A stretch of DNA of 53,734 nucleotides from Dyella sp. ASV21 (lineage in GTDB: Bacteria > Pseudomonadota > Gammaproteobacteria > Xanthomonadales > Rhodanobacteraceae). The notes under the pieces were generated by a model. It did not search any database and had not been told where the DNA came from. It saw only the letters and a list, made by a program, of their open reading frames with translations. Shown one piece after another: positions 42,111-49,424 of this stretch. The position numbers and the translations under genes are program-made. The stretch covers positions 1-53,734 of the forward strand of contig NZ_JAELTT010000028.1 in assembly GCF_016428975.1 (NCBI RefSeq), read 5' to 3'. Position 1 is the stretch's first letter. The number at the start of each line of letters is the position of its first letter.

Positions 42111-43550
42111 ATGAATCTCAATTCCACACCGACGGCGAACAACGCCGTCGATGACCTGGGCCAGCGCGCGACCGCGCGCGTGGTACTGATCGCGGCGGCC
42201 GCCGCGCTTGGCGGTTTCCTGTTTGGTTTCGACACCGCAGTGATCAACGGCGCGGTGGATGCCGTACGCGGCAACTTTGGGCTGGGCGCGGGCCAGATCG
42301 GCTTTGCCGTGTCCTGTGCCCTGCTCGGCTCGGCCGTCGGCGCGTGGTATGCCGGCCCGCTGGCCGATCGCTTCGGCCGTGTGCGCAGCATGCAGGTGGC
42401 GGCGTTGTTCCTCGCGTTGAGCGCGCTGGGCTCGGGCCTGGTTTCAAGCGTGGGCAGCCTGATCTTCTGGCGCCTGGTCGGTGGCGTGGGCGTGGGCATG
42501 GCCTCGGTGATCGCACCGACTTATATCGCCGAAATCTCGCCCGCCGCCGCGCGTGGACGACTCGGCTCGCTGCAGCAGTTGGCGATCGTGCTGGGCATCT
42601 TCGCCGCATTGTTGAGCGACGCATGGCTGGCCGGCACCGCCGGGGGGGCAGCGCAGCCGCTGTGGCTGGGCTTGGCCGCCTGGCGCTGGATGTTCCTGGT
42701 CGCCGTGGTGCCGGCCCTTATCTACGGTTCGCTGGTGCTCGGCGTGCCCGAATCGCCGCGCCATCTGGTGGCCAAGGGCCGCCTGTCGGAAGCCAAGGAC
42801 GTGCTGCGCCGTGTGCTGGACATGCACAACGATGCGGCACTCGACGCCAAGGTCAAGGACATCCAACACAGCCTGCATTCGGAATACCGCCCCACCCTCA
42901 AGGACCTGCGCGGCCCGCGCCTGGGCCTGCTGCCGGTGGTGTGGGTGGGCATTCTGCTATCGGTGTTCCAGCAGTTCGTGGGCATCAATGTCATCTTCTA
43001 CTACTCCTCCACGCTGTGGCATTCGGTGGGCTTCAGTGAAGCCGACTCGTTCTCCATCACCGTGGCCACCTCGGTGGTGAACGTGCTGGTGACCCTGGTC
43101 GCCATCGCGCTGGTGGACCGCATCGGCCGCAAGCCGCTGCTGGTGATCGGCTCGGCCGGCATGACCGTCACCCTGGGCTTGATGGCCTGGTGTTTCTCGC
43201 AGGCCACCGGCAGTGGCGCCGCGCTGAGCCTGCCGGCGCCGTGGAACATGGTGGCGCTGATTTCCGCCAACGCCTATGTGGTGTTCTTCGGCCTCAGCTG
43301 GGGCCCAATGGTGTGGGTGTTGCTGGGCGAGATGTTCCCCAACCGCATCCGCGCCATCGCGCTGGCCGTGGCCGCCGCCGCCCAATGGCTGGCCAACTTC
43401 GTCATCACCAGCAGCTTCCCGGCACTGGCTGAGATGGGCCTGAGCTTCGCCTATGGCTTGTATGCGCTGTTCGCCCTGATCTCGCTGATCTTTGTGATGA
43501 AGTCGGTACGCGAAACCAAGGGCATCGAGCTGGAAGACATGCAAGGCTGA
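42111..43550 (+). CDS. MFS sugar:proton symporter
   Basis: A 12-helix sugar-porter family transporter of 479 residues. Sugar-porter signatures are seen in order: GGFLFGFDTAVINGAVDAVR, GPLADRFGRVRSMQ (loop 2-3 motif), IAPTYIAEISPAAARGRLGS, VPESPRHLVAKGRLSEAKDV, QQFVGINVIFYYSSTLW, VDRIGRKPLLVIGSAGM and the PETKG-like RETKGIEL at the end. Substrate is a hexose or pentose, not determinable. A GGGGAGAGG ribosome-binding site supports the ATG at 42111. Followed by a strong terminator. Confidence 0.92.
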   Translation: MNLNSTPTANNAVDDLGQRATARVVLIAAAAALGGFLFGFDTAVINGAVDAVRGNFGLGAGQIGFAVSCALLGSAVGAWYAGPLADRFGRVRSMQVAALFLALSALGSGLVSSVGSLIFWRLVGGVGVGMASVIAPTYIAEISPAAARGRLGSLQQLAIVLGIFAALLSDAWLAGTAGGAAQPLWLGLAAWRWMFLVAVVPALIYGSLVLGVPESPRHLVAKGRLSEAKDVLRRVLDMHNDAALDAKVKDIQHSLHSEYRPTLKDLRGPRLGLLPVVWVGILLSVFQQFVGINVIFYYSSTLWHSVGFSEADSFSITVATSVVNVLVTLVAIALVDRIGRKPLLVIGSAGMTVTLGLMAWCFSQATGSGAALSLPAPWNMVALISANAYVVFFGLSWGPMVWVLLGEMFPNRIRAIALAVAAAAQWLANFVITSSFPALAEMGLSFAYGLYALFALISLIFVMKSVRETKGIELEDMQG

Positions 43551-43583
43551 TCACTCATCTGGGCCGGGCCATCCGGCCCACGG

Positions 43584-43616
43584 GAAAAAGGGCGCGTTTG
43601 ACACGCGCCCTTTTTC
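43584..43616. terminator. Bidirectional intrinsic terminator
   Basis: Arms GAAAAAGGGCGCGT and ACGCGCCCTTTTTC (14 bp) enclose TTGAC. The stem ends in a T run, so it stops transcription from the MFS gene. The loop and next base read TTGACA, which may double as a -35 box for the ArsR gene (TATAAG at 43619-43624 would be a -10 with 15-bp spacing). Confidence 0.85.
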
Positions 43617-43621
43617 GGTAT

Positions 43622-43640
43622 AAGTATTTAACTAATACTT
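43622..43640. promoter_or_regulatory. Candidate ArsR-family operator
   Basis: AAGTATT (43622-43628) and AATACTT (43634-43640) form perfect 7-bp arms around TAACT, in an AT-rich leader immediately before the ArsR-type gene at 43658. ArsR repressors usually bind such AT-rich palindromes over their own promoters. Confidence 0.6.
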
Positions 43641-43657
43641 TAAATGCTTAAATATTA

Positions 43658-43978
43658 ATGGCCATCGACCAAGTCTTTGAAGCGCTCGCCTCTCGCCCTC
43701 GAAGGGAAATCCTTGCCTACTTGTCATCGCAGGAGCTGACAGCTGGAGAGATTGCGAGTCGGTTCGCCATGACCGCGCCGGCCATTTCCCGGCATCTCTC
43801 GCTGCTGGAGGCAGCAGGCCTGGTCAGCGGCGAACGTCGGGGGCAGTACGTGTTCTATCGGCTCAACTCGGACAGCCTGGTAAACACCCTGACGGGCTTT
43901 GCATTCGAGATATGTCCCACTGCCGGCCCGCTGAAGCGCGAGGGACGCAAATTGTCGACACGCAAGGGAAAAGCCTAA
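43658..43978 (+). CDS. ArsR-family transcriptional regulator, 106 aa
   Basis: A winged-helix repressor: QVFEALASRPRREILAYLSS, then the recognition region GEIASRFAMTAPAISRHLSL and LEAAGLVSGERRGQYVFYRL. It is of the SdpR-like, metal-independent type: no CVC motif or obvious metal-binding Cys pairs are seen. The ATG has no Shine-Dalgarno, and only 17 bp separate it from the operator, so it may be leaderless. It precedes the cupin-DUF2867 gene by 47 bp on the same strand, in a probable regulator-target pair. Confidence 0.88.
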   Translation: MAIDQVFEALASRPRREILAYLSSQELTAGEIASRFAMTAPAISRHLSLLEAAGLVSGERRGQYVFYRLNSDSLVNTLTGFAFEICPTAGPLKREGRKLSTRKGKA

Positions 43979-44025
43979 ACGCCCTCGGCGTCCGCACGCC
44001 GATGAATTTTCAAGGGAGCCATCGC

Positions 44026-45408
44026 ATGCCGTCCACTGCTCGTGCTGTGCCCAGCTTCCCCAGTGCCCGGCTGCCCTCCCGCACGGGCGGCCTGCCCATC
44101 GACGTCACCCTGATCGCACAGATGGGCCACGGCGCCGGAGACCGCCTTGTGATGGATGCCGCGGCGCGGCAGCAGGCACACGCCAACTTCATTGACGCCA
44201 TGGAGGAGCCCTCGGCGAAGCTGGCGGGCGCGCACTTCGATCAAGACGACCCCACCTCGCTCTACAGCTTCGTCGTGGGCGCCAAGGGGCATCCGTTCCA
44301 TCGTCATGCCGGCCACCGCGTGTTCACAGCCATCTCTGGCAGCGCGGGGGTGCAGCTACGCTTCTCCGATGCCACGCTAGCGGAGATCAATGATGATCCG
44401 GGCAGCTTCCTGCGTACGCTGCGCTACGTCGATATACCGCCCGATTGTTTGTTCAGTGTACGGTTTGGCGGTGAAACGTGGCATCAGTTCGTCTCGCCCA
44501 TGCAACGAGCCAGGCACCCGGCGCTGTTTGCGCTCTCCTGTCATACCAACGAACTGGGCGGCAATCTACCCGCATCAGTACGCGAGCAAGTCCGCACGAA
44601 CGCGGCCAACATTCCCTCGCTGACGGAACTACTTCCGCCAGCTGCGCAGGCATTGCTAGACGATGATCGCCAACGTCTGGACGTTCCAACCATTGCTCTA
44701 TCGCTCGACGCGCCAGCCGGCTCGGTGCTGAGCGCCTTCTGCCATACTTTCCGGGGCCTGGCAGGCACCGCGCGTCGCGCCAGCGTGCGATGGCGCAAAG
44801 CGGGCGGCTTTGCCACCGAACGTGGCGGCAAACACACGGTTATCCAACTCGCCGCCCCTGCTTCCGACTCCCTGCTGCATACACAACTGCCCGATGGCTA
44901 CCATCATGAGGATGCCTTCGTGCTGGTGCTGGATGATGTACCCACCCAAGACGCCAGCCAGATGCTCGGCACCCTGCTGGAAGCGTTTGTCGCCCATCCG
45001 CCTGCCGGCGTGTCGACACTGATGGCGCTGCGCAATGTCCTGATGAAACCGTTCGGCCTGCGTATGTCGACCCTGGGTTGTCCGGTGTCATCACTGCAGG
45101 GATCACTCGCTGGGCCTACGTTCCTGGATCGTTTCCCAGTCATCGACCAAAGTATCGATGCGGCGAATACCTTTGCCCAGGTGATCCTTGGTGCCGACGA
45201 CAAGCACCTGCGTTTTCGCTCCTGCGTGAGCGTGCGCATTCTCGCCCGCAGGCGGCTGGCGCTAAGCCTGGAGACGCGCGTGGCATGCACCAATCTGCTC
45301 GGCCACGTCTATATGGCGGCTATTGCACACGTTCACCGGGGCTATGTCAGTCCGGCAATGCTGCGCATGGCGGCAACGCACGCTTTCCTCGCCTACGGCG
45401 CGACCTGA
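44026..45408 (+). CDS. Cupin-like / DUF2867 fusion protein, 460 aa
   Basis: Function unknown. The N-terminal half (about residues 1-200) has cupin features, HPFHRHAGHRVFTAISGSAG with its paired His residues and later CLFSVRFGGETWHQFVSP. The C-terminal half (about 300-460) matches the DUF2867 pattern: LRNVLMKPFGLRMSTLG, ILGADDKHLRFRSCVSVRI and TNLLGHVYMAAIAHVHRGYV. DUF2867 proteins are often paired with ArsR regulators, as here. The start at 44026 follows an AGGGAG ribosome-binding site; an earlier in-frame ATG at 44002 is less likely. Confidence 0.75.
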   Translation: MPSTARAVPSFPSARLPSRTGGLPIDVTLIAQMGHGAGDRLVMDAAARQQAHANFIDAMEEPSAKLAGAHFDQDDPTSLYSFVVGAKGHPFHRHAGHRVFTAISGSAGVQLRFSDATLAEINDDPGSFLRTLRYVDIPPDCLFSVRFGGETWHQFVSPMQRARHPALFALSCHTNELGGNLPASVREQVRTNAANIPSLTELLPPAAQALLDDDRQRLDVPTIALSLDAPAGSVLSAFCHTFRGLAGTARRASVRWRKAGGFATERGGKHTVIQLAAPASDSLLHTQLPDGYHHEDAFVLVLDDVPTQDASQMLGTLLEAFVAHPPAGVSTLMALRNVLMKPFGLRMSTLGCPVSSLQGSLAGPTFLDRFPVIDQSIDAANTFAQVILGADDKHLRFRSCVSVRILARRRLALSLETRVACTNLLGHVYMAAIAHVHRGYVSPAMLRMAATHAFLAYGAT

Positions 45409-45452
45409 ACGACTTTTCGCGCAGGAAACTCCGGTAGATGCGATCATGGCGC

Positions 45453-46844
45453 ATGACCGATTTCCGTACCCTCCCCCTGAAGCCCGCGCTGCTCGCCAGC
45501 GTCGAAGTCCTTGGCTATACCGAGATGACGCCGGTGCAGGCGCAAAGCCTGCCGCCGATGCTCGAAGGGCGCGACGTGATTGCGCAGGCCCGCACCGGTA
45601 GCGGCAAGACCGCCGCGTTTGGCCTGAGCGTGCTGCACAGCCTGGATGTGGACACCATCCGCCTGCAGGCCTTGGTGCTGTGCCCCACGCGCGAACTCGC
45701 CGACCAGGTGAGCAAGGCCATCCGCAAGCTCGCCGCCAATATTCCCAACGTAAAGCTGCTTACGCTCTGCGGCGGCATGCCGCTGGGCCCGCAGCTTGCC
45801 TCGCTCACGCATGATCCGCACATCGTGGTCGGCACGCCGGGCCGCGTGCAGGAGCACTTGAAGCGCGGCAGCCTGCATGGCGGCGGTATCAAGGTGCTGG
45901 TGTTGGACGAGGCCGATCGCATGCTCGACATGGGCTTTTCCGAGGCGATCGACGACATCGTCGGGCGCATCGCCAAGCACCACCAGACCCTGCTGTTCTC
46001 GGCCACCTATGCGGAGGAAATCCGCCAAGTGAGCAAGCGCCTGCAGCGCGATCCGGTGGAGGTGACGGTGGAGACGCCGCACGATGAGGTCACCATCGAG
46101 CAGCGCTTCCACGAGGTGGAACCGGCGCACAAGCTCGACGCCCTGGCCCAGTTGCTGGGCAAGGATCACCTCTCCGCCGACCGCGCCCAGCACGCGCTGG
46201 TGTTCTGCAATATGCGCAAGGACGTGGATGCGGTAGCCGCGGAGCTGGATAAGCGAGGCTTCTCCGCCCTGCCCCTGCACGGCGACATGGAACAGCGCGA
46301 CCGCGACGAGGTGCTGGTGCAGTTCGCCAATCGCAGCTGCGCCATCCTGGTCGCCACCGACGTGGCCGCGCGCGGCCTGGATATCGCCGGCCTGCCGTTG
46401 GTGGTGAGCTACGACATCGCCCACGATCCGGACACGCACACGCACCGCGTTGGCCGCACCGGCCGCGCAGGCGAGGATGGCCTGGCAATCACCCTGGTAA
46501 CGCCACGCGAGCGTCCCAAGGCGCTCAACATCGAGGATCAGCTTGGCCGTCCATTGGCCTGGTACCCGTTCAAGCTCGCCCCCCCGCGCGGCAAGCAGCT
46601 CAACCTTGCGCCGATGAAAACGCTGGTGATCGACGCCGGCCGCCAGGACAAGCTGCGCCCGGGCGACATCCTCGGCGCGCTCACCGGCGATGCGGGGCTG
46701 GATGGCAAATCCATCGGCAAGATCGATGTATTCGCCACCCGCGCCTATGTGGCGGTGGAGCGCGCGCTGGCTAACAAGGCACTGGAGCGGCTGCGTGCCG
46801 GGCGCATCAAGGGTCGCAATTTCCGCGTGCGCACGCTGGGCTGA
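45453..46844 (+). CDS. dbpA: ATP-dependent RNA helicase DbpA
   Basis: A DEAD-box helicase acting on 23S rRNA helix 92 during 50S assembly. It has 463 residues. Motifs in order: Q motif around EMTPVQAQSLPPML, motif I ARTGSGKTAAFGLS, Ia LCPTRELADQV, II VLVLDEADRMLDMG, III LLFSATYAEE, IV ALVFCNMRKDV, V ILVATDVAARGLDIAG, and VI THRVGRTGRAGEDGL. The C-terminal DbpA RNA-recognition domain (DAGRQDKLRPGDILGALTGD, then IGKIDVFATRAYVAV) identifies the orthologue. The ATG at 45453 is chosen over one five codons earlier. Confidence 0.95.
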   Translation: MTDFRTLPLKPALLASVEVLGYTEMTPVQAQSLPPMLEGRDVIAQARTGSGKTAAFGLSVLHSLDVDTIRLQALVLCPTRELADQVSKAIRKLAANIPNVKLLTLCGGMPLGPQLASLTHDPHIVVGTPGRVQEHLKRGSLHGGGIKVLVLDEADRMLDMGFSEAIDDIVGRIAKHHQTLLFSATYAEEIRQVSKRLQRDPVEVTVETPHDEVTIEQRFHEVEPAHKLDALAQLLGKDHLSADRAQHALVFCNMRKDVDAVAAELDKRGFSALPLHGDMEQRDRDEVLVQFANRSCAILVATDVAARGLDIAGLPLVVSYDIAHDPDTHTHRVGRTGRAGEDGLAITLVTPRERPKALNIEDQLGRPLAWYPFKLAPPRGKQLNLAPMKTLVIDAGRQDKLRPGDILGALTGDAGLDGKSIGKIDVFATRAYVAVERALANKALERLRAGRIKGRNFRVRTLG

Positions 46845-46932
46845 CACGCCGCGGCGCGGCCCGGCGATGGACTGATCCGGCGCACGTCAGCGCGTAGTAA
46901 GGTTGCGGCTTCGCCATCACCGGAAGCCGCCC

Positions 46933-48312
46933 GTGTCCCGCCGAATCCTCGCGCTCGCCGCGCTTATCACCGCTACGTTTGCCGCCCAGGCCACCGATCT
47001 GCCGGCGGTACCGCGCGAACAGCCTTCGTTGCAGGCACTGGCCACTGCACCGAGTGAGGCGGAACTGCACGCCACCATCGAAAAGCTGGTGAGTTTCGGC
47101 ACGCGGCACACACTGTCCGATACGCAATCGGATACGCGCGGCATCGGCGCCGCGCGGCGCTGGGTCAAGTCGCAGTTCCAAGCCATTGCCAAGCAGTGTG
47201 GCGGTTGCATCGATGTGGTGACACCGTCACAGACCTTCACCGGCAAGCGTATGCCCCAGCCCACCGAGGTGATGGATGTGGTGGCGATCAAGCGCGGCAA
47301 GGGCGACCCCAAGCGCGTGATCGTGATGACCGGGCATCTGGATTCGCGCGTCACCGATGTGATGAACGCCACCAGCGATGCGCCCGGCGCCAACGACGAT
47401 GCCTCCGGCGTTGCCGCGCTGATGGAAGCGGCGCGCATTCTCTCCAAGCAGGACAACGACGCGACCTTGGTGTTCGCCGCGCTCTCGGGCGAAGAGCAAG
47501 GCCTGTATGGCGGCAAGGTGCTGGCCGACTACGCCACCGCACAAGGCTGGCAGGTGCAAGCCGACCTCAACAACGACATCGTAGGCAATAGCCGTGGCCA
47601 GAACGGTGTGCGCGACAACACCACCGTGCGCATTTTCTCCGAAGGCACCAAGACCAACGAGACGCCCGAGCAGGCCAAGTACCGCGCTTATCACGGTGGC
47701 GAGGTGGATTCGCCTTCGCGCAACATCGCCCGCTACATGGAGCGCATCGCGAACGCGTATCTGCCCGATCTGCGCGTGCGCATGGTCTATCGCACCGACC
47801 GCTACAGTCGCGGCGGCGACCAAGTGCCGTTTCTCGAAGCCGGCTACCCGGCCGTGCGCGTGAGCGAAGGCCACGAGGATTACACCCATCAACACCAGGA
47901 TCTGCGCACCGAGAACGGCACCGTCTACGGCGACACTATCGACGGCGTGGACTTCCGTTATCTCGCACGCGTCACCGCGCTCAATACCGTCACCATGGCC
48001 GCGCTCAGCCGCGCGCCCGCGCCGCCCAGTGGCGTGAGCACGGAAGGCGCGCTCGCCACCGACACCACCGTGCGCTGGAAGAAGGTGCCAGGCGCTGCCG
48101 GTTACGTGGTGCATTGGCGCGACACCACCGCGCCGCAATGGCAGTACAGCCGCGCCGTGGGCAACGTGGACCAGGCCTCGATCAAGGATGTGGTGATCGA
48201 TGACTGGTTCTTCGGGGTGTCTGCCGTATCCGCCGATGGCTACGAAAGCCCGGTGGTGTTCCCCGGCGATGCCGGCAGCTTCGAGCGCTCGCCCGCGCCC
48301 AAGACGCCATAA
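46933..48312 (+). CDS. M28-family zinc aminopeptidase, exported
   Basis: A co-catalytic dizinc exopeptidase of 459 residues. Signal peptide (RRILALAALITATFAAQA) starts at a GTG (46933). Metal ligands are in VIVMTGHLDSR (His and Asp), PGANDDASGVAALMEAA, ALSGEEQGLYGGK (Glu-Glu), DLNNDIVGNSRGQ, and the last His in SEGHEDYTHQHQD. The C-terminus after about residue 375 (TTVRWKKVPGAAGYVVHWRD) looks like a fibronectin type III-like domain. Likely secreted or periplasmic. Confidence 0.9.
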   Translation: MSRRILALAALITATFAAQATDLPAVPREQPSLQALATAPSEAELHATIEKLVSFGTRHTLSDTQSDTRGIGAARRWVKSQFQAIAKQCGGCIDVVTPSQTFTGKRMPQPTEVMDVVAIKRGKGDPKRVIVMTGHLDSRVTDVMNATSDAPGANDDASGVAALMEAARILSKQDNDATLVFAALSGEEQGLYGGKVLADYATAQGWQVQADLNNDIVGNSRGQNGVRDNTTVRIFSEGTKTNETPEQAKYRAYHGGEVDSPSRNIARYMERIANAYLPDLRVRMVYRTDRYSRGGDQVPFLEAGYPAVRVSEGHEDYTHQHQDLRTENGTVYGDTIDGVDFRYLARVTALNTVTMAALSRAPAPPSGVSTEGALATDTTVRWKKVPGAAGYVVHWRDTTAPQWQYSRAVGNVDQASIKDVVIDDWFFGVSAVSADGYESPVVFPGDAGSFERSPAPKTP

Positions 48313-48358
48313 GCCGCACGCACCGGGCGCGCGGAATGCCAGGAGGTAGACGCCGCGC

Positions 48359-49072
48359 TCAACCGGTCAGCCCGACCGACTCCCAACGCACACCGAGCGC
48401 GTTCAAGCAGCGCAGGCCCTCGTCGCTCGGTTGCAACGCGCGGCTGTCGGTGCGTCGACGCAGCCAGCCGGCGGCGAGCAGGCTGTCGGTAAGCGAGACG
48501 CCAAGCGGGCCGCCCAGATGCAGGCGCCGCTCGGTCCAGTCGAGACATCCGCGCCCCGCCAGGGGCAGCAAGGCGTCGATCTGCACCGCATCCAATCCTG
48601 CCTCCACCAGCGCATCGGCGCCCGCTCGCTGCAGGCGCAAGCCTTCGCCAGTGGTTTGCAGGTAACCGCGCGCCAGCAGTGCATCACACAGACCCACCCC
48701 CAGCCGCCCCGCCAGATGGCGATAGCAGGTGCGCGCCAGGCGCAGGGGACGATCGGCGGCCGCCGGCTGCGGCAACACGGGCCGTGCGCGCGGCAACGCC
48801 AACGCCTCAAGCAACGCGCCTACCTCGTCATTGGCCAGCCGGTAATAGCGATGCCGCCCCTGTTCATGCACGGCGAGCAGACCACCTTCCAGCAGGCGTT
48901 TCAGGTGCGCACTGCCGGTAGCGGCACCCACGCCAGCCGCACGCGCCAGCTCGCCAGCGGGACGCGCGGTGCCGTCGATCAGCGCCAGCAGCATCGCGGC
49001 ACGGGCGGGCTCAGCCAGCAATGCACCGATCTCGGCGAGCTGATAGCGGCTGGCGGCGAGGGTGTCGTTCAT
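48359..49072 (-). CDS. ArsR-family HTH regulator, 237 aa
   Basis: A longer ArsR-type regulator: an N-terminal winged helix (IGALLAEPARAAMLLALIDG, ELARAAGVGAATGSAHLKRL, LEGGLLAVHEQGRHRYYRLA) followed by about 130 residues of unassigned C-terminal domain with Cys residues (ARTCYRHLAGRLGVGLCDAL, GRGCLDWTERR). This fused form often stands divergent from a flavin-reductase-like gene, as here. It probably binds the palindrome at 49106-49123. Its target is now truncated, see the pseudogene next to it. Confidence 0.85.
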   Translation of the reverse strand: MNDTLAASRYQLAEIGALLAEPARAAMLLALIDGTARPAGELARAAGVGAATGSAHLKRLLEGGLLAVHEQGRHRYYRLANDEVGALLEALALPRARPVLPQPAAADRPLRLARTCYRHLAGRLGVGLCDALLARGYLQTTGEGLRLQRAGADALVEAGLDAVQIDALLPLAGRGCLDWTERRLHLGGPLGVSLTDSLLAAGWLRRRTDSRALQPSDEGLRCLNALGVRWESVGLTG

Positions 49073-49105
49073 GCATGAAGTCTAACGCGGCGACTCGCGC
49101 GAACC

Positions 49106-49123
49106 TTTCGTCGGACGACGAAA
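49106..49123. promoter_or_regulatory. Palindromic operator of the ArsR / flavin-reductase pair
   Basis: TTTCGTC-GGAC-GACGAAA has perfect 7-bp arms and lies in the 83-bp gap between the divergent genes, 33 bp from the ArsR start. It is the likely binding site of the ArsR regulator. Confidence 0.65.
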
Positions 49124-49155
49124 CATGCGTGGTTTCGTGCAACCACACTGGCGAC

Positions 49156-49296
49156 ATGGATATGTATCGCTCCCCCGCCAGCCGCGTCATTCACCCCTCC
49201 ATCCTCTATTTCGGCACACCGGTGCTGCTCATCACCACGCGCAATCCGGATGGCTCGACCAATATCACGCCGATGTCGTCCGCCTGGGCGCTAGGG
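49156..49296 (+). pseudogene. Flavin-reductase-like domain gene, truncated 5' fragment
   Basis: Starts as a normal flavin-reductase-like (FMN-binding split-barrel) protein, MDMYRSPASRVIHPSILYFG, TPVLLITTRNPDGSTNITPM, SSAWALG, then departs at about 49296 into sequence with no similarity that ends in a stop at 49428 after an arbitrary Arg/Pro-rich tail. Family proteins are usually near 200 residues, so most of the gene is missing. The loss coincides with the start of the type VI secretion block on the minus strand, so the block's insertion likely removed it. Confidence 0.75.
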
Positions 49297-49424
49297 CGAA
49301 GATGCGCTGAGCCGTCGGCGCGGCGAAGCATTTCTACGCCCCCGGAACTCATTTCTTTTGGAGCCGGGCGACTTGGGGCTGTGACTCCAGTCCCCGGTGC
49401 CGGCGGCCCCACCTGCGCCGTCCA

